From Kutzneria chonburiensis (GTDB taxonomy: Bacteria > Actinomycetota > Actinomycetes > Mycobacteriales > Pseudonocardiaceae): a stretch of DNA of 64,000 nucleotides. Both the position numbers and the translations under genes were made by a program. Below are positions 9,872 to 19,553 of this stretch, piece after piece. The notes under the pieces were generated by a model. It worked only from the letters and a program-made list of their open reading frames with translations. It had not been told where the DNA came from and did no database searches. Numbering within the stretch: the stretch's first letter is position 1; every line of letters begins with the position of its first letter. The stretch spans positions 9,187,501-9,251,500 of the forward strand of contig NZ_CP097263.1 in assembly GCF_028622115.1 (NCBI RefSeq), in the 5' to 3' direction.

Positions 9872-10098
9872 ACGCGGTGGTGGAGTTCGCGCCGCTGACC
9901 ATCCGTGAGGCTCTCGCGTTGCCGACGGTCGTGGATCTCGTGACCGCCGCTCGTGCGTTGGGGCTGGGGCGGACGACCGCCTACGCGCTAGCCCGAGACG
10001 GTGCGTTCCCCTGTCGAGTGATGCGGGTTGGCGCCGTCTACCGAGTGCCAACCGCGGACCTACTGGCCGTGTTGGGACTGCACCCCGCCTGCACATAG
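9868..10098 (+). CDS. Small HTH protein, excisionase-like
   Basis: A 76-residue protein starting at a GTG that overlaps the stop of the methylase fragment. The central part (LVTAARALGLGRTTAYALARDG) is a MerR/HTH_17-type helix-turn-helix, followed by a short beta wing (FPCRVMRVGAVYRVPTADLLAVLG). This is the fold of excisionases and of the small DNA-binding proteins placed just before integrases of actinomycete integrative elements. The broken integrase begins about 195 bases downstream on the same strand. It could direct excision, or act only as a repressor. It seems intact, although its partner integrase is not. Confidence 0.7.
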   Translation: MNAVVEFAPLTIREALALPTVVDLVTAARALGLGRTTAYALARDGAFPCRVMRVGAVYRVPTADLLAVLGLHPACT

Positions 10099-11864
10099 GC
10101 GAGTAATTCTCGTGTCAGCCGGATCGGTGAAACCGTTGCGCTCGGGCCGAATCCGGCCTGTCTCGTGCTGGCCCGAGCAGTGCCATCGGCGCGAGCATGG
10201 CACCTATGACGACACGATCGAAGGCGGTGCGAGGGCAATGACCAAGCGCGTCCTCCGAATCGGTGGGTTTCCACCGGCGCGAGGCTGGTGCCCATGACCT
10301 CCCGCGCGAAGGCGACAATCGGGGCCGGCAGCACCGCCGTGGGAGCAGGTTCGACCTACAGGCGCTGCTCCTGCCGAGACCCCGAAACCAAGAAGAGCCT
10401 CGGCGCGTCCTGCCCGCAGTTGAAGCACCGCAGCCATGGCGGATGGTTCTTCCGCATCGAACTGCCACCCGACGCCGACGGCAACCGGCGGCCGCGGCGT
10501 CGTGGCGGTTTCGCTACCGAGACCGATGCCCGAGCGGCGCTTGACCACGCCCGCACGCTGATCGCGCTCGGCGGCGAGAACGAGAAGAAGCGCGTCGAGA
10601 TCGGTGACCTGATCGAGAGGCGATCAGCCGAAAAGAAGCCCTGCCCGACGTCGACGTCGTTCGCCGGAGGCTGGCGTGCGGCCGACCGGCTACGGAACGG
10701 CTCACCTGCGCCCGCTATCTCATCGAGTGGCTGCCTACCAGGAAGAGCCTGGCGAAGAACACCTACCGCAGCTACGAGTCGCACATCAGGCTCTACCTGG
10801 AACCGCACCTCGGACCGATCCTCGTCGAGGAACTCACGATCGCGGACATCTCCGACATGTTCGACCTGATCGAGGAGTTCAACTCGCGCATCGCAGAGCT
10901 GCGGGCGAGTAAGGACCCGGAGATGCGCCTCAAGGCGCGGTATCGGCGGCCGGTTGGCGTGACGTCGATGTACCGCATCCTGACGACGCTGCGGAAGGCC
11001 CTCAATGACCTGATCAAGACGGGGTTGATCACGTTCAACCCGGCGAAGTACGTCGAGTTGCCGCCGGCCAATCCGCCCAAGCCGTTGGTCTGGACCGACG
11101 CCCGCGTGGAGCGATGGCGCGAGACGGGCAAGGTCCCGGGGCGGGTGATGGTTTGGACGCCGGTCCAGACCGGCATCTTCCTCGACTGTGTGCTGGGGCA
11201 CCGGTTGTACGCGTTGTTCCACCTCATCGCGTTCGCGGGTTTGCGTCGTGGTGAGGCGTGCGCGATGCACTGGGAGGACTTCGACGAGAAGGCGCAGGAG
11301 TTGGCCATCCGGTGGCAGCTGCTCCAGCTCGGCTGGGAGACAGAGTTGTCGACGCCGAAGACGGAGGACAGCGTCGCGGTCATCGCGCTGGATACAGGCA
11401 CCGTGGTGGTGTTGGTCGAGCATCATGTGCTGCAGCGGGCCGAGCGTCGGGCGGCCGGCGAAGGCTGGCAGAACATAGGGCTGGCGTTCACCGAACTCGA
11501 CGGGCGGCCGCTGCACCCGGCTCAGGTCACCGACCTGTTCAAGGAGCTGTGCGTGGAGGCCGGGTTGCCGCCGATCCGATTGCACGACCTTCGGCATGGC
11601 GCGGCGACCTTGGCCCTCGCCGCCGGGGTGGACATCAAGGTGGTGCAGGCCATGCTGCGGCATTCGTCGATCACTGTGACGGCGGACATGTACACATCGG
11701 TGCTGCCGGATGTGGCGCGGGCGGCGGCGGAGGCGACAGCGCGGATGGTGCCGCGCAAGCCGATGGAGTACCGCGTCGTGCCAGACCATGACGGTTTGAC
11801 GCTCGGGCTCCCCTCGGGCCAGCAGGAGTCCATAATGGACAATGGAGGAGACGTGGTCGAATAC

Positions 11865-11901
11865 AAAAACACCCAGGTCGATGTGGATATCGACCTGGGT
11901 G
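11865..11901 (-). terminator. Intrinsic terminator of tRNA-Lys
   Basis: A perfect 13-bp inverted repeat (CACCCAGGTCGAT at 11870-11882, complement at 11889-11901) with a 6-base loop is followed on the minus strand by TTTTT (11869-11865). It lies 8 bases beyond the tRNA 3' end and so terminates the tRNA-Lys transcript. It is also inside the 3' end of the integrase frame on the plus strand. Confidence 0.85.
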
Positions 11902-11908
11902 AAGGAAG

Positions 11909-11981
<73 letters not shown>

Positions 11982-12027
11982 TCGACGAAGGTTTCCCGTG
12001 AGGGTTTCCCTCGCTGACGGGAGAAAG

Positions 12028-12056
12028 ATTAGCACAGCCGTCGCGGCGTTTTCCAA
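12028..12056 (-). promoter_or_regulatory. Promoter of tRNA-Lys
   Basis: On the minus strand TTGGAA (12056-12051) is followed after 17 bases by GCTAAT (12033-12028), a reasonable sigma-70-type pair. It stands about 47 bases before the mature tRNA 5' end, leaving room for a short leader removed by RNase P. Confidence 0.5.
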
Positions 12057-12170
12057 TCGGCTGGTCGGGGGCGGTCTGTGCAGGTCAGGGCCGGGATGGA
12101 GGCTGGTCGGGCGGAGGTGATCCGCGTCACTGGACTAAGGTTGACGCCTCGGTCCGGGGGAGGAGTGGCG

Positions 12171-13046
12171 GTGGGTCACGGAAGGTCGCCGAGAGGCCGC
12201 CCGAATCGGCGGTCGGGGGCGGAACCCACGCGCACGGCGGTCCGTTTCGGCGAGGCGGAACTGGCGAAGGACCCGGATCGGGACAGCGGCTGGCTGCTGT
12301 CGGTGAACGGCGTCGCGCAGTCCTATGTGGATCTGGCCGACCCTACGCACCTGGAGTTCGACTACGTGCGCCGCATCGGTGACGTGGTGGATCTGGCGCA
12401 CCCGGCGGGAATGCCGCTTGACGTGCTGCACATCGGCGGCGGGGCGTGCACGATCCCGCGATATGTGGCGGCGACCAGGAAGGGCTCCCGCCAGCTGGTG
12501 ATCGAGGCGGACGGCCCGCTGGTCGACCTGGTCCGCGAGCGCCTGGACCTGAGATCGGTGCCGCAGCTGAAGGTCCGTGTCGGCGACGGCCGCCGGGAGA
12601 CCGCGACGAGACGGGACGACACGGCCGACCTGGTGATCGTCGACGCGTTCGAAAGCGCGCTGATGCCGGGCCCGCTGGCCACGCGGGAATACACCCGCGA
12701 AGTGCGCCGAGTGCTGCGCCCGCAGGGCACGTACGTGGCGAACCTGGCCGACGGGGGCGCCCTGCCCTTCGCCCGGCGGTTCGTGGCCACGCTGGGCGAG
12801 GTGTTCGAGCACGTGCTGGTGATGGCCGAGCCGGGAGTGTTCCGCGGCCGCCGGTTCGGCAACATCGTGGCCGCCGCCTCGGGCGCGGAGCTGCCGACCG
12901 CCGAGCTGACCCGGCGCACCGCCGGATCGGCCTTCCCGGCCCGCTGCGTCGCAGGTCAGGAGTTCGCGCGCAACGCGAAAGCCCTGTCCGACGATGAACC
13001 GGTCATCCCACCGCAGCCGCCACCGGACGCGCTGGGCCGGAGCTGA
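12171..13046 (+). CDS. Spermidine synthase-like methyltransferase-fold protein
   Basis: About 291 residues from GTG 12171, chosen because GGGGGAGGAG ends 5 bases upstream; earlier frame is unlikely coding. The fold is that of polyamine aminopropyltransferases: nucleotide-binding LDVLHIGGGACTIPRYV, acidic strand QLVIEADGPLVDLV, VRVGDGR, and DLVIVDAFESALMPG where spermidine synthases have the catalytic DxxD/E loop. LATREYTREVRRVLRPQGTYVANLAD follows as in the family. There is no partner S-adenosylmethionine decarboxylase here, and many actinobacterial proteins of this group are annotated only as spermidine synthase-like, so substrate is uncertain. It stands alone, 120 bp before the GGDEF gene. 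Confidence 0.75.
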   Translation: MGHGRSPRGRPNRRSGAEPTRTAVRFGEAELAKDPDRDSGWLLSVNGVAQSYVDLADPTHLEFDYVRRIGDVVDLAHPAGMPLDVLHIGGGACTIPRYVAATRKGSRQLVIEADGPLVDLVRERLDLRSVPQLKVRVGDGRRETATRRDDTADLVIVDAFESALMPGPLATREYTREVRRVLRPQGTYVANLADGGALPFARRFVATLGEVFEHVLVMAEPGVFRGRRFGNIVAAASGAELPTAELTRRTAGSAFPARCVAGQEFARNAKALSDDEPVIPPQPPPDALGRS

Positions 13047-13166
13047 CCGACACTTTCACACGTTCGGGGGAGCGTTTCCACCACCCAGACCGAGTAGACA
13101 CTGCCAGGGTACGTCCGCTCGGACGCTTGTGAGCCGATCCCCGACCAAAGGAGCGAGCCGACCGGC

Positions 13167-15281
13167 GTGAACGATCACCCGCAGCGAGGTCCCGTCGACG
13201 ACAGCTGGCGGACCGACCTGGCGCGCACGTGGGCGGCGGAGATCGCGAAGACGGTCTTCATCCCGATGTCGCACGCCAAGATCGTGCGCCTGCTGGCTCG
13301 GATGACCGGCACGCTGGTGGACGCCGTGTGCGCGGACTCGCCGGACACCGCGCAGATCACGGAGATCGGCACCGCCCTGGTCAACCGGGCCATCTCGGGC
13401 AAGGCCACGCTGGCCACCAGCCTGGCCGTGCTCGGCCGCGGCCTGCTGGCGCTGCCGGACCCGCCGCCCGACCTGCCGGAACGCGTGTTGACGGTGCTGA
13501 GCGTGCTGGCCGCGGGCTACGCCGACGCGCTGCGGGAACGGACCTACATCAGCCAGGAGGCGCTGAAGCGCTCCCTGATCAAGGCCAAGCGGGACACCGA
13601 GCGCAGCCTGGCCGACAGCGACGCCCGGCTGCGCGCGATCTTCTCCTCGTCCGCGGTCGGCATCGCGATCAGCGAGCCCAGCGGCAAGTTCGCCCAGACC
13701 AACGCCGCGCTGACCGAGATTCTCGGTTACGGGCCACCGGATCTGGCCGGCATGAGCGTGCAGGAGCTGGCCCACCCCGACGCCGCCGGCTGGCTCGCGG
13801 AGAGCATCGCCGACCTGCTGGCCGGCCGCCGCCCCAATTTTCGCGAACGCTGCCAGCTGGTGCACGCCGACGGCGAGTCCGTGTGGGCCTATCTCGCGGT
13901 GTCGCTGCTGCGGGACGACCACGACCAGCCGGCCTATCTGGTCACGATGGTCGAGGACGTCACCGAGCTGCACCTGCTCGGCGACCGGCTCGGCCACCAG
14001 TCGCTGCACGACATGGTGACCGGCCTGCCGAACCGGCAGTACTTCGTGTCCACTCTGGAGAGCACGCTGGGCCGTTCCCCGGCCGGTAGCCGGATCACGT
14101 TGTTCCACTTCGGACTCGACCGGTTCACCGTGGTCAACGACGGCCTCGGGCAGCACGTCGGCGACCAGCTGCTGCGGGCCGTCGGGCAGCGGCTGGAGAG
14201 CGTGTTCGCCGGCGAGACGGCGATGGTCGCCCGGCTCGGCGGCGACGAGTTCGCGGTTCTGTTGGAGGGCAAGGAAAGCACGCCCGGAGTGGGTGAATAC
14301 GCGGCGCTGGTGCTGGACGCGCTGGCCAACCCGATGTTCATCGGCGGCGACGGCATCGCCGTCTCGACCTGCATGGGCATCGTCGACCGGGTCGACCCCG
14401 GCACCGACCCGGCCGAGCTGCTGCGGGCCGCCGACATGACGTTGCACCGGGCCAAACGCCGCGGCGCCGGCCAGTGGGATCTGTTCGACGCCAGGCAGGA
14501 CGCCGCCGACCGATCCCGATTCCGTTTGGCCGCAACCATTCCCGGCGCGTTGCAGGCCGAGCAGCTGGACGTGGTCTACCAGCCGCTGCTGCGGTTCTCC
14601 GACGAGACGATGATCGGCATCACCGCCCGGCTGGCCTGGCGGCCGCCGGCGCAGCAGCCGCAGGTGCACCGGGACGTGCTGGCGCTGGCCGAGGAGACCG
14701 GCGTCGTGCTGCCGGTCGGCCGGTGGTGCATCCGCAAGGCCTGTCAGCAGGCCGCGCTGTGGTGGCGGGAGCACGGCGCCGGCGCGCCGTCCGTGGTCGT
14801 CGACCTGTCGGCCGGCCAGGCCCGCGACCCCGACCTGGTCGGGGTGGTCCGCCGCGAGCTGGACGCCGTCGAGCTGCCGGCCGAGCAGCTGCGCCTCGGA
14901 GTGGCCCTCGGCACGCCCGCGCAGAACGACGAGATCATCGACAACATCCTGGTACTGGCCGAGATGGGCATCGCATCGTCCCTTTTGGACTATGGCACCG
15001 AGCAGGCCGAACTGTTGCTGCGCGGGGAGTTCACGCTGCGCGCCGTCGTGCTCGATGCCCGGCTCGGCGACTCGCTGGCCGACGAGCGCACCGCCGACAT
15101 CACCGAGCCGGTGGTGCGCAGCCTCGTCGACTTCGCCCACAGTCTCGGCCTGCCGGTGGCCGTCGGCGGTATCCGGCACGAGAACCACCTGCGCCGGCTG
15201 CGCGCCGTCGGCGTGGACGCCGGGCAGGGCGAGCCGCTGTCGCCGTCGGTGAGCGCGGACCGGATCAGAATTCCCCGGTAG
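13167..15281 (+). CDS. PAS-GGDEF-EAL cyclic-di-GMP signalling protein
   Basis: 704 residues, GTG start, with AAAGGAG about 13 bases upstream. Order: an alpha-helical N-terminal region (1-145), a PAS sensor (about 150-270, SDARLRAIFSSSAVGIAIS), a GGDEF domain with an intact RLGGDEFAVL active-site loop (about 356-365), and an EAL-type domain (about 465-700). The EAL part is degenerate: the position of the EAL(L/M)R motif reads TARLAW and several metal-binding acids are missing. So diguanylate cyclase activity is plausible while phosphodiesterase activity is not; the EAL part may bind c-di-GMP. No transmembrane segment is evident, so the protein should be cytosolic. It is 20 bp upstream of the DUF574 gene and probably co-transcribed with it. 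Confidence 0.88.
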   Translation: MNDHPQRGPVDDSWRTDLARTWAAEIAKTVFIPMSHAKIVRLLARMTGTLVDAVCADSPDTAQITEIGTALVNRAISGKATLATSLAVLGRGLLALPDPPPDLPERVLTVLSVLAAGYADALRERTYISQEALKRSLIKAKRDTERSLADSDARLRAIFSSSAVGIAISEPSGKFAQTNAALTEILGYGPPDLAGMSVQELAHPDAAGWLAESIADLLAGRRPNFRERCQLVHADGESVWAYLAVSLLRDDHDQPAYLVTMVEDVTELHLLGDRLGHQSLHDMVTGLPNRQYFVSTLESTLGRSPAGSRITLFHFGLDRFTVVNDGLGQHVGDQLLRAVGQRLESVFAGETAMVARLGGDEFAVLLEGKESTPGVGEYAALVLDALANPMFIGGDGIAVSTCMGIVDRVDPGTDPAELLRAADMTLHRAKRRGAGQWDLFDARQDAADRSRFRLAATIPGALQAEQLDVVYQPLLRFSDETMIGITARLAWRPPAQQPQVHRDVLALAEETGVVLPVGRWCIRKACQQAALWWREHGAGAPSVVVDLSAGQARDPDLVGVVRRELDAVELPAEQLRLGVALGTPAQNDEIIDNILVLAEMGIASSLLDYGTEQAELLLRGEFTLRAVVLDARLGDSLADERTADITEPVVRSLVDFAHSLGLPVAVGGIRHENHLRRLRAVGVDAGQGEPLSPSVSADRIRIPR

Positions 15282-15301
15282 GAGCAAGGAAGCGAGGAGC
15301 C

Positions 15302-16108
15302 ATGTCAGGAGCGGTGGACTGGGTGCCGGCCGAGGTCGACATCGACGTTCCCAGCTCGGCCCGGATCTACGACTACGTCCTGGGCGGGGCGCACAACTTC
15401 GAGCGCGACCGCGTGATCGGCGACCAGCTGGCCCAGGTCGTGCCGGTGCGGGAGATGGCGCGGCTGAACCGCTCGTTCCTGCGGCGGGCCGTGCTGTTCC
15501 TCATCGACAACGGCATCCGCCAGTTCCTTGACATCGGGTCCGGCATCCCGACCGTGGGCAACGTGCACGAGATCGCCCACGAGGCCGACCCGTCCTGCCG
15601 TGTGGTGTACGTGGACTACGAGCCGGTGGCCGTGGCGCACAGCCAGCTCATCCTGCGCGGCGACCCGCAGGCCGTGATGGTCCAGTCCGACCTGCGTGAG
15701 CCGGAACGGGTGCTCAACGACCCGGAGACCCGGCGGATGCTCGACTTCGACCAGCCCATCGGGCTGCTCATGGTCGGCGTGCTCCAGTTCATCGCCGACG
15801 CCGACGATCCGGCCGGCGTGATCGCCCGCTACCGCGACGCCCTCCCGTCCGGCAGCTATCTGGCGCTGTCCCACTTCACGCCGGACAACATGGAGGAGGG
15901 CATGGCCAAGGCGGTCGGCGTGTTCTCACACAGCGCCGAGCCCATCCACCCCCGCACGCACGCTCAGGTCACCGCCATGTTCGACGGCCTCGACCTGGTC
16001 GAGCCGGGCGTGGTGTTCACCGCCAACTGGCGTCCCGAGTCCGCCGCCGACCAGGGCGACGACCCGGAGCACTCCGGCATCTACGCCGGCGTGGCCCGCA
16101 AGCCTTAG
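15302..16108 (+). CDS. SAM-dependent methyltransferase, DUF574 family
   Basis: 268 residues from ATG 15302, preceded by AGGAAGCGAGGAG. It matches the actinobacteria-specific S-adenosyl methyltransferase family (PF04672): opening SSARIYDYVLGGAHNFERDR, NRSFLRRAV, the SAM motif QFLDIGSGIPTVGNVHEIA, VVYVDYEPVAVAHSQ and YLALSHFTPD. Members are numerous in actinomycetes, often next to signalling genes, and their substrates are generally unknown. The start overlaps no other gene but the 3' end overlaps the convergent 2Fe-2S gene by 4 bases. Confidence 0.9.
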   Translation: MSGAVDWVPAEVDIDVPSSARIYDYVLGGAHNFERDRVIGDQLAQVVPVREMARLNRSFLRRAVLFLIDNGIRQFLDIGSGIPTVGNVHEIAHEADPSCRVVYVDYEPVAVAHSQLILRGDPQAVMVQSDLREPERVLNDPETRRMLDFDQPIGLLMVGVLQFIADADDPAGVIARYRDALPSGSYLALSHFTPDNMEEGMAKAVGVFSHSAEPIHPRTHAQVTAMFDGLDLVEPGVVFTANWRPESAADQGDDPEHSGIYAGVARKP

Positions 16109-16746
16109 AGAAGCCGCGAAGCCGCCAGCATCCGCTCATACCGGACCTCCGGGTCCTGGTGTGGGCAGCTGGCGCACGCGGCGAACCCGGCGCGGTCGAT
16201 GAGGCAGCAGGAAACCCGTCGCACCAACGGTTTTCCCTCGATCTCCACGAAACGAGCGGGCGGCAGCGGCGATCCCATCTCCGCCACCAGCCATGACGCC
16301 TGCGCCACGCCACGATCCGGGGCGCCCTGCTCCCGCCACACCCGGAGCAGCGTGTTGGCCACGGCGTCGGTGGTGATGGCCCACAACGGCGGCAGCCGCA
16401 CGCCCGAGACCTCGGACAGCGTGACCAGCACGGGACTCACCGCGGCCCGCAGCGCCGCCGGCAGCTCGGCGACGTCGGCCAGCAGGCCGCCGGGATAGGC
16501 GTTCACGACCCGGCCGTCCTCGCCGACGTGCACCCGCAGCCGGTCGAGCGACGGGTCCGCAGCGAGATCGATCTCGGCCAGCCGGGTCAGCAACTCGGTC
16601 AGCAGCACGCTGCTCGTGCTGTACCACCACAGAGTCCCGGCGACACGATCATCGGTTGTCGACCATCGCCGCCGGCAGTCGGCCACGAACCGGGACATCA
16701 CCGCCGGATCGGTCAGCGCCGTCCCGGACAGGATCTGTTCGGTCAT
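16105..16746 (-). CDS. 2Fe-2S ferric reductase-like protein (FhuF C-terminal type)
   Basis: 213 residues. The C-terminus carries the FhuF signature CC-x9-C-x2-C (C180, C181, C191, C194 in RRVSCCLIDRAGFAACASC), which in FhuF binds a 2Fe-2S cluster used to reduce ferric siderophores. The N-terminal part (WWYSTSSVLLTELLTR, LPPLWAITTDAVANTLL) follows FhuF-like and IucA/IucC-associated reductases. It has no signal or membrane segment and so should act in the cytosol. No siderophore biosynthesis or uptake gene is adjacent, so its natural substrate is unclear. The gene is convergent with the DUF574 gene. Confidence 0.75.
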   Translation of the reverse strand: MTEQILSGTALTDPAVMSRFVADCRRRWSTTDDRVAGTLWWYSTSSVLLTELLTRLAEIDLAADPSLDRLRVHVGEDGRVVNAYPGGLLADVAELPAALRAAVSPVLVTLSEVSGVRLPPLWAITTDAVANTLLRVWREQGAPDRGVAQASWLVAEMGSPLPPARFVEIEGKPLVRRVSCCLIDRAGFAACASCPHQDPEVRYERMLAASRLL

Positions 16747-16964
16747 GTGAAACGCCTGTCCGTCGTCGGCCGCCCGTCCACCGGCAATCGTAGTGCACGG
16801 TCACCGATGTGCTTGTCCGCCAACCGACAGGACGAGCCCGTCCGGCATCACCCGGGCGGGTGGTCCCGGCGGCGAAATGCGCGGCCAGCGCGGCCTACGG
16901 CGCTGCTCAGGTTGACAGCGGTCCGGTCGCTCGGGAGCATTCGCGCAGGCGAGTCGGGGAGTGA

Positions 16965-17927
16965 GTGGTGACCCAGCTGCGTCAAGCCGAGGTGGTGCTG
17001 CCGGTGGCCGAGTGCGGCCCCGATGGCCCGGTGTCGGCTCTTGGTGCGATCGGAGCGGTGCCGTGGCCGCGGCGGACGGCCCGGCCACGGGACCCGCGTC
17101 CGGTGCCGGCCGTGGTGCTGGAGAACGACCGGTTGATCGCGACCGTCCTCATCGGACGCGGCGGTCGGCTGCACTCGTTGTGGCACAGGCTGGAACACCG
17201 GCCGGTGCCGTTCTCCGTGTCGGCCTTCCGGCCGGCCAGCGGTGGCCCGGTGTTCGCCGCGCCGGTCGGCGAGGACACGCTGCGGGTGTGGGAGTGGGAC
17301 ACCGCGCGCGATCTGCCGTACCAGATCGACTTCGTGCTGTCCGACGGCGAGGCGCTGCGGGTCGACACCAAGATCCGGGATCCGCGCGGGCACACCGAGT
17401 GGGACGAGCAGACGCCCGGCGACCTGATCTCCGTCGGCTCCGGGTGGGGCGCGCTCGAGCTGACCCGGCTCGGTGTCCGGCTGCCCGGCAGCCCCTTCAC
17501 CGCACTCGGTCCGGAACAGCGGCCGTGGCTGGAGTTGTTGCGCGGCAACATGGCCGCCACCGATCCCGAGCTGCCGCCCGGCCGCAGTCTGGTGTCCGGC
17601 CCGTGGCGGGCGATGCTGGAGACCGCGCCGGAGAACTGGCTCACCGCCTACCATCTCGGTGTCGCCCGGTGGCAGGCCAGGGAGAACGAGGCGGCCATCG
17701 CCGCGTGGCAGCGGTCCATCGAGCTGGCCGTGTCGCCGTGGGCGCTGCGCAACCTGGCCGTCGCGGAGTTCGGCTGCGGCCACGTCCGCGAGGCCGCCGA
17801 GCTGCTGACCGCCGCCGCCTGGTCCACGCCTACGGTGCCGGATCTGTCGGTGGAGGCCGTCGACCTGCTGCTGGCCGCCGGCCAGGCCGACGAGGCCGCC
17901 ACCCTACTGCGCCGGGTGCCCGGCTAG
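16965..17927 (+). CDS. Short DUF5107/TPR protein
   Basis: 320 residues from GTG 16965 (GTG 16968 is equivalent), with GGGGA just upstream. The N-terminal half resembles DUF5107, a carbohydrate-related beta-sandwich domain: [23 protein letters not shown] and [16 protein letters not shown] are characteristic. The C-terminal half is TPR-like ([37 protein letters not shown]). Typical DUF5107 proteins are about 1000 residues with a long sandwich and many TPRs; here the middle and most repeats are missing although the frame is clean. The 3' end overlaps the stop of convergent pxpA by 4 bases. Either a short natural family or an internally deleted gene. Confidence 0.65.
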   Translation: MVTQLRQAEVVLPVAECGPDGPVSALGAIGAVPWPRRTARPRDPRPVPAVVLENDRLIATVLIGRGGRLHSLWHRLEHRPVPFSVSAFRPASGGPVFAAPVGEDTLRVWEWDTARDLPYQIDFVLSDGEALRVDTKIRDPRGHTEWDEQTPGDLISVGSGWGALELTRLGVRLPGSPFTALGPEQRPWLELLRGNMAATDPELPPGRSLVSGPWRAMLETAPENWLTAYHLGVARWQARENEAAIAAWQRSIELAVSPWALRNLAVAEFGCGHVREAAELLTAAAWSTPTVPDLSVEAVDLLLAAGQADEAATLLRRVPG

Positions 17928-18685
17928 ACCGCGAAGGGGGCCAGGGTCAGGCCGGCCTCGAGTAGGCCGGCACGGACGCGGCGGGCGATCTCCACCGCGC
18001 CGGGGGTGTCGCCGTGCACGCACAATGACTGCGGCGTAACGGAAACCGTCGTGCCGTCGACCGCGGTGACGGTGCCCTCCACGGCCATACGCACGCAGCG
18101 AGCGACGATTTCCTCGACGTCATGCAGAACTGCGCCGGGCAGCCGTCGTGAGACCAGCTCGCCAGTGGGGGTGTACGCCCGGTCGGCGAACGCCTCGCGT
18201 ACCGGCGTCAGCCCGGCGGATTCGGCCTGGCGCAAGGATTCCGAGCCCGGCAGGCCGAGTACCGGCAGCGTCGGGTCGTACCGGCGCACGGCGTCCACCA
18301 CGGCCGCCGCCTGCGCCGCATTCGTCACGATCGCGTTGTACAGCGCGCCATGCGGCTTCACGTACCGCACGCGCGTGCCGGCGATGCGGGCGAAGCCGTC
18401 CAGCGCGGCGATCTGGTAGATCACGTCGTTGACCAGCTCCGCCGGGTCGACGTCGATGAACCGGCGGCCGAAGCCGGGCAGGTCCCGGTACCCGACCTGG
18501 GCCCCGATCGAGACGCCGCGCTCGGCTGCCCGCTCGGTCACCCGGCGCAGCACCGTCGGGTCGCCGGCGTGGAAGCCGCAGGCGACGTTCGCGCTGGTCA
18601 CGACGTCGAGCAGGGCGTCGTCGTCGCCGAGCTGCCAGGCCCCGAAGCCCTCGCCGAGATCGCTGTTCAAGTCGATGACCGTCAT
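17924..18685 (-). CDS. pxpA: 5-oxoprolinase subunit A (LamB/YcsF family)
   Basis: 253 residues from ATG 18685; the frame extends upstream without coding character. PxpA with PxpB and PxpC hydrolyses 5-oxoproline (pyroglutamate) to glutamate with ATP. Family hallmarks are the N-terminal [46 protein letters not shown] and the closing [14 protein letters not shown]. Normally pxpB and pxpC are adjacent; here they are absent, the neighbour upstream being a GAF-LuxR regulator on the same strand 10 bp away. The other subunits must be elsewhere, or the protein acts differently. Confidence 0.92.
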   Translation of the reverse strand: MTVIDLNSDLGEGFGAWQLGDDDALLDVVTSANVACGFHAGDPTVLRRVTERAAERGVSIGAQVGYRDLPGFGRRFIDVDPAELVNDVIYQIAALDGFARIAGTRVRYVKPHGALYNAIVTNAAQAAAVVDAVRRYDPTLPVLGLPGSESLRQAESAGLTPVREAFADRAYTPTGELVSRRLPGAVLHDVEEIVARCVRMAVEGTVTAVDGTTVSVTPQSLCVHGDTPGAVEIARRVRAGLLEAGLTLAPFAV

Positions 18686-18695
18686 GGCCACCAAC

Positions 18696-19499
18696 CTAGG
18701 GCAGCAGCCCGTGCCGCCGGGCGGCCACCACCGCGGCCAGTCGCGAATGCACGTCCAGCTTGCGCATCGCGCTGCGCAGATAGCCCTTGACGGTCTCCGG
18801 CCGCACCCCCAGCCGCAGCGCCACCTCGGCGTTGGTCTGTCCCAGCGCAATCCCGGCCAACACGTCCAGCTCCCGGGCCGACACCGACGGCGTCGGGCCG
18901 TCCGGCGGCGCCCACGACGCGGCCAGGCGGGCACAGACGTCGTGCACCCGCTGCCGTAACGCCTCATCCGTTACTTCGGCGGCCAGCTGTCGGAGCTCCG
19001 CGTGCGCGGCCCGGACTTCCTCCCAGCCGCGCGGGGCCTTCACGTCCTCGATCCGGCTGCGTTGCGCATCCCGTACCGCCAGGCCCTGTTCCAGGTCCCG
19101 CGCGACCTCACGGGCGGCAGTGAGGACCCGGTCGCCCAGGGGCAGCGCCTGCCGCAGCGCCCCGTACAACACGGCCCGCACCACGCGGTTGACCACGACC
19201 GGCACGGCCACGATGGACCGCAGCCCCTCGGCCGTGACCGGCTGGTCGTACTGGTGGCTGATGCCGGCGGCGTGCGAGTAGTCGGTCACAGCCAGCGGCT
19301 TGGCCAGGGCGAGCGCCTTGCCGCCGAGGCCGTTGCCGCGGATCACGACCAGGTTGGCCAGCGAGTTGGTACTTGTACCGAGGAGTTCAGAAAGCTTCAC
19401 GCCGCTCGGCCCGGCCAGGCCGCCGAAGGCGACCGGGAGCCCGGTGGTGGTGCGCATCGTGGCCAGCGCGTGGCGGACTTCCGCCCCGTCGTCCCGCAT
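18696..19499 (-). CDS. GAF-LuxR family transcriptional regulator
   Basis: 267 residues from ATG 19499, with AAAGGGGGA in front. An N-terminal GAF-like ligand or redox-sensing domain covers about residues 15-150 ([40 protein letters not shown]), followed by a helical linker and a C-terminal LuxR HTH (about 205-265: [39 protein letters not shown]). This combination is common for actinobacterial regulators of aromatic or acyl-CoA metabolism. It is divergent from an acyl-CoA synthetase 54 bp away, which is its most likely target. pxpA follows 10 bp downstream and is probably on the same transcript. Confidence 0.88.
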   Translation of the reverse strand: MRDDGAEVRHALATMRTTTGLPVAFGGLAGPSGVKLSELLGTSTNSLANLVVIRGNGLGGKALALAKPLAVTDYSHAAGISHQYDQPVTAEGLRSIVAVPVVVNRVVRAVLYGALRQALPLGDRVLTAAREVARDLEQGLAVRDAQRSRIEDVKAPRGWEEVRAAHAELRQLAAEVTDEALRQRVHDVCARLAASWAPPDGPTPSVSARELDVLAGIALGQTNAEVALRLGVRPETVKGYLRSAMRKLDVHSRLAAVVAARRHGLLP

Positions 19500-19553
19500 C
19501 GGTCCCCCTTTCCGGGGTGGCGCACCTCGTCGTCGCCCACCACCATCGCCTGC

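Noticed and set aside
10610-10650. Programmed -1 frameshift in the integrase
   Set aside because: The A-rich run GAAAAGAAG does not give a proper X-XXY-YYZ slippery heptamer in the zero frame, and no pseudoknot is evident. A plain deletion or sequencing error is simpler.
13056-15287. 743-codon minus-strand frame over the GGDEF gene
   Set aside because: Mirror frame of a high-GC gene; the opposite strand encodes a clear PAS-GGDEF-EAL protein.
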